A stretch of DNA of 64,000 bases from Symsagittifera roscoffensis (Eukaryota; Xenacoelomorpha; Acoela; Convolutidae): contig NC_087066.1 of NCBI RefSeq assembly GCF_963678635.1, positions 48,645,129 through 48,709,128 of the forward strand, given 5' to 3'. The position numbers and the translations under genes are program-made. Numbering within the stretch: position 1 is the first letter of the stretch; every line of letters begins with the position of its first letter. A model generated the notes under the pieces. That model was not told the origin of the DNA and made no database searches. It saw only the letters and a list, made by a program, of their open reading frames with translations. Of the stretch, positions 43,988 through 53,836 are shown piece by piece.

Positions 43988-45535
43988 TTACAGCAACCTA
44001 TGTCGGCCGTATGTTTCGCAAAAAACGTCTGCGTTCCGACTTAGCGAATCTAGTTCCTTGTCTGATATTTTACCCTTCAAATGTTCTATCTCAGTTAGGA
44101 CCGGTTTATTCACTGCTAACTCTGTTTCTGTCGGCCTCTCGGGAAAGTTGGAACAACTAGACAACCCATCATCTGTTTCCGACTTCATTGAAAACAATTT
44201 CCTAGAATATTTCAATTCATTTACTCTCTTCAATATACATTCTTGGTTCGCGTGCAAGGGACATTTAGTTACATCAAACTTCTTCAAGTTCTCCACACTC
44301 TGAAAGTCTGTGTTCAGAGGCAAAGCATAGCCCAATTTCTTTCCCCTCTGTATTGTCACCGTTGTTGCTTCTGTGTTCAACAACACACTCACACACTGTC
44401 CGCTCTGAGTGAGTGAGAAGCTTCTTCCTAAAATAACCGAGCTTTTACTGTTTGGATTTGGTACCAGACATACCTGTCTGTCATTGCTGAGTTCATTCAA
44501 GTTCCTCATCCTAAACGTCGCTATTACGGCTTGGTTTGGTTTCAATCTAACCTTTCGATCCAGAAAAATCGGCACCTTGGCCTTGTTAATTAAGATCTTA
44601 TTGAGGGGTTTCTTTTCATACTTTCTCTCAGGATCCTTGATCCTAATCAACCCGTCATTGAGATCGATTGTGACATCAAAGTTGCGTACAAAGTCCCTCC
44701 CTAAGATGAACTGATCGGATTTGTCCAATTTCTCCACTACTAGGAAACTCATCCAAAGATGTCTTCCTCCAAGCTGCAGTGAAATGATCGGGGTTTGTCC
44801 AGTCACATAGATTGCTCTCTGATTGGCAGCTGCCAGTCTTATGTTTGTCGGTATCAGATCCGACCTGTCAAAGCCCATGTCAGTCCAGGTTTTGACTGGC
44901 ATGACACTTACCACTGCACCCGTGTCTAACAGTCCTTTCACTGAAAGTTGTCTGCCCTGCACATCTAACACATGTGCTGCCAGATCGGCTTCGCAACCTA
45001 TGTGCACCGCATCTTGTTCGAGCATGGCGTTGTGTCCGATTCGTCTAACCTTCAGCTCCTCTTGACCAATGTATATCCGGCCAATCTGATCGTTCGCATC
45101 AGTTACGTGAGTTTTTGTGTAGATATTGATGCCATCCACATTCATTAGAATCTCGTATGGGCCATGGACTTCGATGTAATGTCCATCCACTTTCATCAGC
45201 CTCGGACCTCCTGTCGTGAGCAGCGCTCGCACTGCCCTGGAGTCCAGTTTGGGATCTTTCTCCCTCAGGTAGTCTGCATAAATGTCCAGGTGGACTAGTG
45301 TAATCTCGGATGGTTCACTCAAGTTCTTGACCACCTGGTGCCCTGCGACTGAGATAATGGACATTATCTTCGTCCCTTCCTTCGTCATGCCAAAATTTCT
45401 ACCAGATATGACGTTCAGTTTTAGTCCCTGCTTCCTGGGTTCCTCTTTGTTTTCTTTTTTTGTCGTTTTACCCAGAATAATAAAATTTTCGCGGAGATCT
45501 GTGCTCTCCAGTTCCGACCTTACCCATTGCTCCAC
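43988..45535 (-). CDS. Element A protease and N-terminal pol
   Basis: A 515-codon frame. An aspartic protease signature VKGLLDTGAVVSVMPVK lies at residues 199-215 with DTGA at 204-207, and FILGRDFV near residue 265 fits the second protease block. Retropepsins cleave the Gag-Pol polyprotein. The frame begins just after the gag stop in the -1 frame relative to gag, suggesting expression by frameshifting. It ends prematurely by a frameshift before RT. Confidence 0.85.
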   Translation of the reverse strand: MEQWVRSELESTDLRENFIILGKTTKKENKEEPRKQGLKLNVISGRNFGMTKEGTKIMSIISVAGHQVVKNLSEPSEITLVHLDIYADYLREKDPKLDSRAVRALLTTGGPRLMKVDGHYIEVHGPYEILMNVDGINIYTKTHVTDANDQIGRIYIGQEELKVRRIGHNAMLEQDAVHIGCEADLAAHVLDVQGRQLSVKGLLDTGAVVSVMPVKTWTDMGFDRSDLIPTNIRLAAANQRAIYVTGQTPIISLQLGGRHLWMSFLVVEKLDKSDQFILGRDFVRNFDVTIDLNDGLIRIKDPERKYEKKPLNKILINKAKVPIFLDRKVRLKPNQAVIATFRMRNLNELSNDRQVCLVPNPNSKSSVILGRSFSLTQSGQCVSVLLNTEATTVTIQRGKKLGYALPLNTDFQSVENLKKFDVTKCPLHANQECILKRVNELKYSRKLFSMKSETDDGLSSCSNFPERPTETELAVNKPVLTEIEHLKGKISDKELDSLSRNADVFCETYGRHRLL

Positions 45536-45546
45536 TTCTTTCGTGG

Positions 45547-46791
45547 CTAGCTTCTTTTGACATTCTGCAACGCTGTCCTTGCCGCTAGACCGTAATCCAC
45601 TTTGAGTGGGCTAGCCGACTCTGCCTCCAGGCTTGAGGCTACCACCTCGTCAGGCAGTGTCTTTACCTTCTTAGTGGTAAAGGTGCTCGGTGTCGTCTCC
45701 TTTCTCCGAGACTCGGCTTCGTTCATCAGACGTGCTCGACTGGCCTTGACACCCGAAAGCGCCTCTTCGTGGCGGGGATGTTTCGCGTCCGCCACTGCAT
45801 CCCAAAACTGAGTGCAATCCGACTTGAAGTGTCCTTCCAAATTACAGAAGAAGCACCTCGGACCATATTTCATGATAAGCCCTCTGACGTACTCTTCGTG
45901 ATCCTCGTCGGTCGCGTCGACGTCGTCGAGAAAGTAGCCTATTGCCTTCATGTTCTGTTTGTATGCAGAACACGCGGAAACGTGATGATCCATCGAACCA
46001 CAATTCGCACACGACCTCCTCTTGTCCATGTCATCGCGAGGTTTGTACCAACTGGAGTTCGCACCAGTGCTTGTCCCGCTGTAGTTACCATAATTGCTGT
46101 AACGATTTTGCGCCCTCGGTTTTATGAGTAAATACTCGCGTGACTTCATACCCAAATCATCGGGCGTGGGTACCTGGTCAACTGACAGGGTGAAGTGTGT
46201 GGCCAACATCGTCTTCAACTCTTCACTCTTTACTCCGTCCATGAACTTTGAAGCAATCGCCAAGTTTCGCTCGAATATTTTCTCATCGGGATTGCTTCTC
46301 CTCCTAAGCAATTCAAGGTCGTCCAAAATATTGTCTATGGATTCGTCATCTCTTTGACGCCTCTTTTCGAACTTCACCATAGCCTGGTGCCCTTGTACTC
46401 CAGTGCCAAAACGATTCAGCAGGATGTCGAATATCTTGCGAGCGCTATCTCTCTCATTGGTTCTTTTCGCCATTACACAATTTAGTGCAGTACCCTCCAG
46501 GTTGCTTGTTAGCGCGTTGCACTCTTGTTTCTTGGAGAGACTCTCTTCCTCAAAATGCAACTTCATCACTTCTATCCAAGTGTCAATGCAGCCGTCTGAC
46601 TCGTCTTTGTACGACTTCGGCTTCTTCAGTGTCCTTCTTGACCTCTCTCCTCTCTCGGTTGACTTCGAGAGCTTAGTGATGAATGTCTCGAGAGATCTAT
46701 TCAGAGGCTCAAACATCGAGGCATACATCGTCGTGTCCTGTGAGACTGTAGTCAGATCTGGCACTGAACTGACTTGTGGCACAGTTGGCAA
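45547..46791 (-). CDS. Element A Gag with two CCHC zinc knuckles
   Basis: A 414-codon frame. Residues about 65-225 are helical capsid-like sequence (DTWIEVMKLHF..). Two nucleocapsid knuckles follow: CANCGSMDHHVSAC (261-274) and CFFCNLEGHFKSDC (313-326), both C-x2-C-x4-H-x4-C. These bind genomic RNA in the particle. It ends at TAG (45547-45549), where the protease frame continues in -1 register. Upstream it is frameshifted from the 399-codon N-terminal frame. Confidence 0.85.
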   Translation of the reverse strand: MPTVPQVSSVPDLTTVSQDTTMYASMFEPLNRSLETFITKLSKSTERGERSRRTLKKPKSYKDESDGCIDTWIEVMKLHFEEESLSKKQECNALTSNLEGTALNCVMAKRTNERDSARKIFDILLNRFGTGVQGHQAMVKFEKRRQRDDESIDNILDDLELLRRRSNPDEKIFERNLAIASKFMDGVKSEELKTMLATHFTLSVDQVPTPDDLGMKSREYLLIKPRAQNRYSNYGNYSGTSTGANSSWYKPRDDMDKRRSCANCGSMDHHVSACSAYKQNMKAIGYFLDDVDATDEDHEEYVRGLIMKYGPRCFFCNLEGHFKSDCTQFWDAVADAKHPRHEEALSGVKASRARLMNEAESRRKETTPSTFTTKKVKTLPDEVVASSLEAESASPLKVDYGLAARTALQNVKRS

Positions 46792-46981
46792 CCTTGTCTC
46801 CGGAGTAGCATCTGCCTAGGTTCGTAGTTCGTTCTCGAGCTTTGCTGGGCCCTGGCGTAGCTGCCCGTACCATCTCCATCATTCGCATGGCGTGAGCGCT
46901 CCCTTGGGTTGGAACGCTCCTCCCAATTGCTCCCATTCAAGATCGCGTCAAGCTTCCGCATCATTAAGTCAGATTTGGCAT

Positions 46982-48181
46982 CTAACCTTTGGCATCCAGG
47001 CTAGTCATCGTGTGGGCGTAGGTACTATCATGATCGTTCAACAATCGCTCGATCTCTCTCGTCATCCTAGCTTTTCTTTCCTCTGACTCCTTGTTTGCCT
47101 GTACCAGGCTCTCCGCCAGGCATTGATCGGTGTTGCGAATCAATTGAGCCTGATCAACCCTCGCCTGCGACTTCACGTGCGTTAGTTCATCTCTCAAATT
47201 CTCCCGACCCTGGTGAGCTCTCTCGTCAACTTGATCTATTCTCTTGGTCATGTCCCGTCTCAGTTCATCCAGACCATTCATTACACCAGCGAACATGTCA
47301 CTTATATCGCCAGTTGCCCCCAATGGCGGGGTTAGTCCCAAAGAAGATGAGGTCAACTGCGGCTGCAGCCTGGTACTTGAGGATGCGCCGGCTTTTTGCT
47401 TGCTCATCGACGTCACTAACCTGTCGAATGTTGATGACGCTCCCATCGTTATCACTTCTGACATGGGCCTGGTCGACGAGGCGGACGACGCCTTCTTGCT
47501 CGTGTCGTTCCTTGGGCACGGTGTGAAGTTCACATCCGGATGGGTTATCTCCGGGTGGTCATAACTGGAAGATAAACCTTCAGTCCGTAGTGACGCCATG
47601 CGCTCATCGTACAAAGACTTCCAGCTCTTCTTGGCCTTCGAACCCGGTTGTTCTCCACTCGGGCTTATACTCGACATCATCGCGTTGTTGCTCTGCTTGG
47701 CCAGAGATGAGTGGGTATTAGCTGGATGTGAAAATTCTCTCCTCCACCTATGACTCTTGGTCTCCGATTTGGACATTCCCCTGAATAACACTTCCTCTCG
47801 CGGCTCGACCTCGGAACGCTCCGAGGTCTCCTCCGTCCTCTCAACTTCCTCCCGCTCGAGGTCCTCGCTCAGCTCAAAGTCGGGTCGAATAAGCGTCCGT
47901 TCCCCTTCGTCAAAGGGGTCCACAAGCGTCTCGCTCGCGGGTCCGGCCTCGGCGCTCCGCCTTTGATCGCCATCGAGGTTTTTCTCGCTCCTTAGTTTCA
48001 TTTCGCTCACTGAAAGATCAGGTTGACCTTTAGTCGATTCGTTTTCAGCAAACACGTCGGAAGCGCTGCTAAACGAGGATCGGCTACGCCTAGTTTTAAA
48101 TTTTCGCTTGCTTTCCTTGCTCAGCCTGGGAATCTTAGTGGTCGATCCTAACGAATCCCTGCGCTGCATACTTTGTGACAA
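46982..48181 (-). CDS. Element A Gag N-terminal frame
   Basis: A 399-codon frame starting MSQSMQRRDS after the leader. The first 130 residues are Ser/Arg/Glu-rich and disordered. Near the end, from about residue 300, there is a coiled coil (DMTKRIDQVDERAHQ, RMTREIERLLNDH). No known domain. A gap of about 190 bp with shifted frames separates it from the CCHC Gag frame; either one gag gene is broken here or two products existed. Confidence 0.6.
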   Translation of the reverse strand: MSQSMQRRDSLGSTTKIPRLSKESKRKFKTRRSRSSFSSASDVFAENESTKGQPDLSVSEMKLRSEKNLDGDQRRSAEAGPASETLVDPFDEGERTLIRPDFELSEDLEREEVERTEETSERSEVEPREEVLFRGMSKSETKSHRWRREFSHPANTHSSLAKQSNNAMMSSISPSGEQPGSKAKKSWKSLYDERMASLRTEGLSSSYDHPEITHPDVNFTPCPRNDTSKKASSASSTRPMSEVITMGASSTFDRLVTSMSKQKAGASSSTRLQPQLTSSSLGLTPPLGATGDISDMFAGVMNGLDELRRDMTKRIDQVDERAHQGRENLRDELTHVKSQARVDQAQLIRNTDQCLAESLVQANKESEERKARMTREIERLLNDHDSTYAHTMTSLDAKG

Positions 48182-48659
48182 ATAACAATATTCTTATAAT
48201 TTAATGGCGATGCACACGTACCGCAAACAAGTTCAAGTTAAATTACTTAACGCTGCCTCTTCGATCTCGTAAGTATCAAAAATGCCTCTTAGATTTCTCA
48301 ATGACAATCTTAGTGACTCAGCTAAAGTTACACACACAGAGCCTACACAGTATTGATATAATGCTAACTCAACCCTGTTGTATAGTATAACGGTAACACA
48401 AAATTTTCACAAGATATATTCAATAGACAAAACACAATTGATAATCAGATAAGAATATCCTATAGGTGACAGCGACCTTTCGTCAGTATCAATTTACCGC
48501 CACACTCTTATCAAGTCACTGCTTTGTTAAAATCAAACAATCTTTGGTAAAAAGCAGTGATGATTCCGAAACAGATCAATAAAACTTAGTCTTAAAGAAA
48601 AATACTTCCCTCAATCGGAACGATCCGAAAGAACAAAGCCCAGGACACAGTCTTCTCAA

Positions 48660-48688
48660 GTGGGTGTGTATTTGCCTAATACACCCAC
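48660..48688. promoter_or_regulatory. Leader hairpin 1
   Basis: Arms GTGGGTGT and ACACCCAC enclose GTATTTGCCTAAT, with further G-T and T-A pairs possible. On + it is followed by CGAGGTC and eight T. Hairpin 2 lies 186 bp away in a duplicated block sharing CTCAAGT, CCGAGGTCTT and AAGTAGCTCAAGGCAACC. Confidence 0.65.
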
Positions 48689-48845
48689 CGAGGTCTTTTT
48701 TTTAGGTGTCCTGCGATTGCCCGAGCCGTCCTACTAAGTAGCTCAAGGCAACCTCTGATCGAAAATTTCTAAAGTCTATGAAAAAGCTCCCCCGCACCCG
48801 GAACGCTCCAAGTGCACGAGAGCAGGAAACAACTTTTCTTCTCAA

Positions 48846-48874
48846 GTGAGTGTGTAATTGCCTAATACACTCAC
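48846..48874. promoter_or_regulatory. Leader hairpin 2 (compensated change)
   Basis: Arms GTGAGTGT and ACACTCAC: relative to hairpin 1 the fourth pair changed from G-C to A-T on both sides. The loop changes only from GTATTTGCC to GTAATTGCC. Two copies with a compensated pair argue for a selected RNA structure. Confidence 0.65.
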
Positions 48875-49139
48875 CGAGGTCTTCTTTTATTTGTTCCCGG
48901 ATTGCTCAAACTTTCCTATTAAGTAGCTCAAGGCAACCACAAAACCAAAATCACAAAAAAAAAATTTGGTTCGGGTACTTCTGATACACCCGATCTAGAA
49001 TCCAAAATTGATCACGAATTTCCGGGTCAAAATGGGCTCCTATGATCCTAATAAGCGCGCCTAATATCCTAATATGATCTCAATTAAATGGATATTTTCC
49101 GCTTCCCAAATTGCCACAGAAGGTTTCCTCAAGTTTCTA

Positions 49140-51245
49140 ACAAGGAGGGTTGTTAGGAGGTTTAAGTCACTCCGGAGGGTTACTTCGGAGGGTTGTTAAG
49201 ACACTTAGCTTAATCCGGAAGGTTACTTCGGAGGGTACCTTAGTCACCCAAGAAACTTCGGAGGGTCCCCCTTAACTCACTAAGGAGGGTCAATAAGAGG
49301 CTTAATGTGCTCCGGAGGGTTACTTCGGAGGGTTCTTCCAAAAATTTTAAATTTTTGAAAATGGCCTTCAACTAGCCTAAGAAAGCGTCAAAACAAGCTA
49401 AATTCCCTAATGGGCGTTGTTTTTAACTTCTTCGGAGGGTCTCGTGGAAAATCTCCACTAAGGAGGGTTGCTAAAGGGCTTAAGTCACTCCGGAGGGTTA
49501 CTCCGGAGGGTTCCGCAAAAATCAGGAAAAAGGGTTAATTTACCGCAATAAAGCCTCTGAATGCGGTGCAACTTGCTTAAGACCAGGTTGGTTGACACGT
49601 TCAACCTTCCCAGCAGGATAAAAAGGTGTTTTGACAAAATTTTCTGCCGCTCGGAGGGTTACCTATAATTTGGACCCTCCGAACCAACAAATTCTAAAAA
49701 AATTTTCTTTTCCGAGATTATCAACCCAAAAACGGTTGCGGTCCGGAAAAATGGTCTAAAATGTCGACTTATGGTACCAAAAATATCCCGATCGGTTGGC
49801 TAGTCTTTGAGAAATTGCCAAAAACGTGTTTGTCCAAATGGCCTTTTTTCACCACCTATATAGTTTCTGAGAAACTTTTTCCGCAATTCCTATTGAAAGT
49901 GCTTAAAAATAATTGGAACGAGCGTAGTAGCCCTGTACGGCACTGGAATCATGCAAAAAACTGAACCAAAAATTGGTTTGGAGACAAAAATTTGGCCAAT
50001 AACTATCAGATTTGGACCCTCCGATACCTTCCTTTTCCAATCCTTAAGTCGTTGGCTCTATCCACGGAGGTAATCGGAGGGTTACTCCAGAATTTTTCTG
50101 GCAGCCGAGCACTTTATGCCAGCACGCTCCTAACACAAAAAGTTTTAATGCTCTAACTCTAAAAACTCAAAAACTCGATCTCCAAAACAGATTGCCAAAA
50201 TTCAGAAAATTATCGAAATTTTGATCGAAAAATTTTGGTTTTTTCCAACTTTTACTGAGTCTTTTCTCACGCGGTTTCTTTAGTTAGGGGGATCGAACTA
50301 CGTAGCTACTCCCTATATAAAAACTTTTTGCTGTTCGGAAAGTCTCGGATATCCAAAAATTTAGGGGTCTATAGTTTGTCGAAAATCAGTAATTTTCGAC
50401 GAAATTGGTATGTTTCTTGGGTCTAATTAGGAGATAAGTATTATATAATAAGGATAATAACCTATTAGTAGTCGTTAATGAATAGTACTATACCCTCCTT
50501 TGCACCAAAATACCCGAATTAAGACCCTTAACTCGGAAATTTGTAATCGATGGAGGGTACAATCGGACCACGCCAATCTTGCCCCCACCACTTAAGTTTT
50601 GATGAAATAGTACCCGAACGATACTAAAATTGTTTCAACGATACCCAACAGTCGTTGTGGATGTTGTCCTTGATGTCCTTGTTGAGTGTGGATCACGTCG
50701 GTCAGCTTGCCACTCTACCCTCCGGTCACCGGCAAAATCATCATTAACGTGCTTAAATACTCAAATTACACTCAAGGGAGGGTATCCAACCCTTCCCCAA
50801 AACAAACAATCTTTCTATCAGAATTGATATAAATCAATCTGAAACAACAACAAATAGGAAGGTCAGATCACATCTTGTCCGGAAATAACATATAATCTGT
50901 CACTTTATGTTTTTTATTGTTTTTGGTCTTTTTTGGATTTTTTACTGTTTTTTGTACTTTTTTGTTTTCAAATAAATTTGTTTTTGGCTTTTTCTTGGTT
51001 ATTTATACACTATTTTTGTTTGGTTTTACGCTTTCTCTTTAATTGTTTTTGGTCCCGGGACCTTGGGATAAGCGGGCTCATGACTTCCCACCTAACCCTC
51101 CGGCCCCCGGAATTTTCGGTGTTAACTAAGTTAAAAAGCTAAATAGTACCAGGCGGAGGGTACGCACCTTCCCCCTAGTACAATAAAAGTCATTAAGGCA
51201 TCTAACTCGGGCATACGCACGGAGCGGAGGGTTCGTCGCTGAAAC
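49140..51245. repeat. GGAGGGT-rich irregular repeat field in leader
   Basis: More than twenty copies of GGAGGGT or its inverse ACCCTCC. Clusters of CTCCGGAGGGTTACTTCGGA near 49174, 49313 and 49490 are spaced by about 140-180 bp, with TAAG..TTAAG between them. The remainder is scattered to 51240. The element's sense strand mostly reads ACCCTCC. Spacing is too irregular for a satellite or CRISPR. Confidence 0.7.
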
Positions 51246-51280
51246 GCTTGCTGATCATGATGGTCTTATGCCTTTGACAG

Positions 51281-51298
51281 TCCCAACCAGGAGCGCCA
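51281..51298 (-). promoter_or_regulatory. Candidate primer-binding site of element A
   Basis: On - TGGCGCTCCTGGTTGGGA starts with TGG, the complement of a tRNA CCA end, as LTR-element primer sites do. It lies 12 bases inside the proposed LTR edge (51311). The matching tRNA was not identified. Confidence 0.5.
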
Positions 51299-51310
51299 TA
51301 AAAACTTCTA

Positions 51311-51479
51311 TGTAACATTCGCCCAAATACTACACAGCGACGGAGCGTAGAAAAAGTACCTATTAACGACTGGCAGGCGCCAGTTACCTTAATCCTACTC
51401 GTTTTTCACCGTCTCGACCTTGCCAGTTGATTTTCTGGTCTGTTTAGGGCTAAGTAAAAAGTTACTAATTTTAGGCCAT
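51311..51479 (-). repeat. 169-bp LTR-like segment between elements A and B
   Basis: Identical to 29781-29949 except for one base (GCGCC here, GCGTC there). Starts TGTAACATTCG on +. It abuts element A's primer-binding site on one side and element B's 3' region on the other, so it may be the R-U5 part of an LTR serving both elements. Confidence 0.55.
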
Positions 51480-52073
51480 CAGTCAAACGACTTTTGATCA
51501 GCTTTCGTTTACCTGCGAACACAACCACATAGCTGAGTCTCGGATCCTCAGACTACGTGATTGCTATTAAAAACACGGCTCGAATATCCTATTTTATCAT
51601 GTTTTTGTGTGACAGTTCTATATTAAATCCATTGGAGATGGATTGACCCTTTCCTCTTTCTAGCTACTCATATTCTAAAATATCAAATAATACCGGTGTT
51701 AATTCAAAGTTCTATGGCATCAGAGTAGCTAAAAAGTTAGTTTTATGCAGTCCTTCAACATACAACAGTCTCTGGGGGACCAAACCTCTGCTCCCGTGAT
51801 CTTCTCTAGATAACGTTCTTCTCTCTCCCAATTTGTGGCACGGGAGGGATCCGTGGAATATTCCTTCCCCACTGAAGCTTCCTTTTCCACTAATCTCCAC
51901 TGCTAAGGATCTTATCCTGTGTTATTGCCGTTTTCTCGTACGACCGTTTTCTACTATATTTGTCGTTGTTCTTTTTTTCCGTTCCTTTTCGTCAAAATGG
52001 CCGTCTTTTTGTATTTTCTCAGAAATATTCAATCTTCGATCGAAAATTTAAAAATAAAAATTCTAGAATATTT
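51480..52073. other. Element B 3' noncoding region
   Basis: It follows the ORF3 stop of B up to the LTR-like segment. Purine-rich stretches occur on - (GAGGGAGGG overlapping the stop, and a run near 51955-51985), but no clear polypurine tract/LTR border was found. Small + frames have no motif. Confidence 0.4.
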
Positions 52074-52448
52074 CTACCCTCCCTCGCAGCACTTTTTCGT
52101 TACTAAGGCCTTTAGTTGTCTTTTTCTGTCCCGCCGGAAGGTTGCGCTGTGCCAATCTGGCAGAATGGCACACAGTGCCTCTTCGTCATCGGAGCTAATC
52201 ACGATCTCTTCCCAGGCTTTCAGCTGTTCATAGGACCGCATCCATTCCCTTTGCTCCTGCAATCTCTTCGCTTGATTAGGCAAACTCTTCACCCTCGACT
52301 CTCGGTTCAAACAGAAGGAATCGTGCAGACTCAGGCTCACGTTCTTCGCCAAGTCTTCCTCTTGGGCACTGAGAAGGCTTTGTCTATCAATACCCTTTGG
52401 CTGGATACCTCCACCATCGCCATGTGCAATGGATAGTGGCTGCCACAT
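52074..52448 (-). pseudogene. Element B ORF3, C-terminal fragment
   Basis: EDLAKNVSLSLHDSFCLNRE matches the end of ORF3 in A. It continues with an acidic part (SSDDEEALCAILPDWHS) and a basic end, finishing at TAG. The CAILPDWHS part is encoded by the 39 bp that recur at 29987-30025. Its frame differs from the preceding piece, at the site where B lacks the block present at 31128-31628 in A. Confidence 0.6.
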
Positions 52449-52525
52449 AAGTTGGCCAACACTGACCCCACTAAGGACTTCGCATTTAGAGGCAGACCAT
52501 AGGCTTCGCTCATGGGAAATCCCAT
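52337..52525 (-). pseudogene. Element B ORF3 fragment before the internal deletion
   Basis: SHYPLHMAMVEVSSQRVLID then FSVP match SRYPTHMVVMDARTQQVLIS and FSVP in A. Right after FSVPK the sequence jumps to the C-terminal block in another frame, marking the deletion. Confidence 0.55.
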
Positions 52526-52546
52526 TTCCGCTTCAAGTCCAACCTT

Positions 52547-52999
52547 TCAGCTCTTGATGTGTTTCTGGGTTACCTGCAACACCCTGGGCCATGACTCCAC
52601 ACTCAACGCGGTCACCAAGTGGTTTTCTGACTCTAGCCTCTCCAGTGACTGGAGACTGCACATTCTCGAGAAGAATCCCAGAGCTGTTGCTAGGTTCACC
52701 GTGGTACTCGCGTAACACTCAGCCACGATCTGTATTTCACTCTTCTCCCTTTCGGTAACGTCTTCAAACCAGGTGACTAGATCTTTTTTCTGGAAGGACT
52801 GTATCCTGACGCATGACCGCCCTTCACATGTGTGCTCGCCATTTCCACACGTCGAATCAAGACAACTGCCCGGCTCCATTTTCTTCACCGACCCTAGTCT
52901 ACTCGTCATTTCTCTTGACTCCTTCACCTGAGGCAGGATCAGTCTGTGCACTATGCTCAATGTCGCCAGATCTTCGTCCTCCGCTGGTGCTAATCTCAC
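52547..52999 (-). pseudogene. Element B ORF3 fragment (LERLESENHLVTALSVE region)
   Basis: A 150-codon frame. CGNGEHTCEGRSC could be a metal site, and VNLATALGFFSRMCSLQSLE matches A. No known family. It ends by frameshift into the next piece. Confidence 0.55.
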
Positions 53000-53186
53000 T
53001 CGCTCCGTGACTTACTCGATCAGGCTCGCATGGGGATGTGGACACCAGTAGGGCCTCAGCAATTTCCACACCACTTCCAGATTCGTGACCAACATGCCAT
53101 TCCCGTTACCCATCTTCAGTTCGACTCTTTTACCTGAGCGCGGCACACTCATCACCTCTGGTGTCTTCTCGAGAATCAAACCTAAG

Positions 53187-53777
53187 CTAATGTCTCTCTT
53201 TCTCTCTCTCTACAGTGTCTATCTCCACTATCTTCTCTGTCCAGAACTTTAGTAGCTCCGCCACCTCGTAGTTTCTGTGAGCACCTCCGGCTTCCGAGTC
53301 CAGGAAAGGGTTGTACGCCATCCCCATCACTCCAGACACATACTGGTACTCTCCCTTCTTATTGGGTTTCAAGTACTCTCCTGACGAGGCCAAGTTACGG
53401 TGCACGTCGTGTTTCTCCTCGAACTTCTTGTTGTAGAATCTCCGTATCTCATCTAACTTCCTGTGGCTCTCTAGAGACTGCCTGGAACCATCCTCCTTTT
53501 CTATCCCAGTTTTCTGGTATACATTCAAGATGACTGCTGAGACTCTCCTTTCCATTGCTTTGCTCCCAGTTGCTCTTTGCTGGCATGCTAGGATGGTGCT
53601 GTCAGTCATAACCGACATTATCCACCTCAAGAAACAAGTAGCGTCTCTCCTCCTTGCCAGGCTCAAGCCTGAGTTATCCCTAGCCGCGTGTTGCATCAAA
53701 GTCTGATATATTTCTAGACTTTTTCCACCCAATTTCAACTTGTCGTGCGAGGTCAGCGTTTCCAACTCTATCCCCAC
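53187..53777 (-). pseudogene. Element B ORF3 fragment (GMAYNPF region)
   Basis: A 196-codon frame with RRRDATCFLRWIM (A has KRKDALCFVRFVV) and YVSGVMGMAYNPFLDSEAGG. It is continuous where A has a TAA, so this is the better-preserved copy of this part. Unknown function. Confidence 0.6.
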
Positions 53778-53800
53778 CAGGCTCCACGCACCAGGTCCTG

Positions 53801-53836
53801 CTGTTCTAACAAAGGGATTTGCCTTTGTTAGAACAG
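53801..53836. repeat. Perfect 15-bp inverted repeat inside ORF3 of B
   Basis: CTGTTCTAACAAAGG, six bases GATTTG, then CCTTTGTTAGAACAG. It lies exactly at the border of two ORF3 frames and creates the TAA that ends the upstream one. A has nothing similar, so it looks like a fold-back template-switch insertion. Confidence 0.8.

Larger units (their letters stand above)
48182..51280 (-). other. Element A 5' leader, about 3.1 kb
   Basis: Between primer-binding site and gag there is no gene-sized frame. The leader contains two hairpin units (48660-48688 and 48846-48874) and a dense field of GGAGGGT/ACCCTCC words (49.1-51.25 kb). It would carry the packaging signal and any internal ribosome entry. 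Such length is unusual. Confidence 0.6.
29781..51479 (-). mobile_element. Element A: giant Ty3/gypsy-class LTR retrotransposon with macro and SGNH modules
   Basis: On - the order is leader, gag (48181-45547), protease, RT, RNase H, integrase (45535-39380), macro-like module (to 38818), spacer, and long ORF3 (38351-30796). Boundaries are inferred from a 169-bp near-identical TG-starting segment at 29781-29949 and 51311-51479, a primer-binding-site-like sequence 12 bp from the latter, and a purine tract at 30732-30758. At about 21.7 kb it is several times the usual 5-10 kb of such elements. At least ten frameshifts or nonsense codons show that it is inactive. Confidence 0.75.

Noticed and set aside
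48660-48720. Intrinsic transcription terminator (hairpin plus eight T on +)
   Set aside because: Such terminators are bacterial. The duplicated, covarying hairpin is better read as an RNA element of the retroelement leader.
49140-49520. CRISPR-like array of CCGGAGGGTTACTTCGGA repeats
   Set aside because: Unit spacing and spacer lengths are irregular, the context is an animal retroelement leader, and no cas-like genes exist.
39380-51300. Element A as an active, autonomous retrotransposon
   Set aside because: RT is split in three frames, two nonsense codons follow RNase H, and ORF3 has several stops and shifts.
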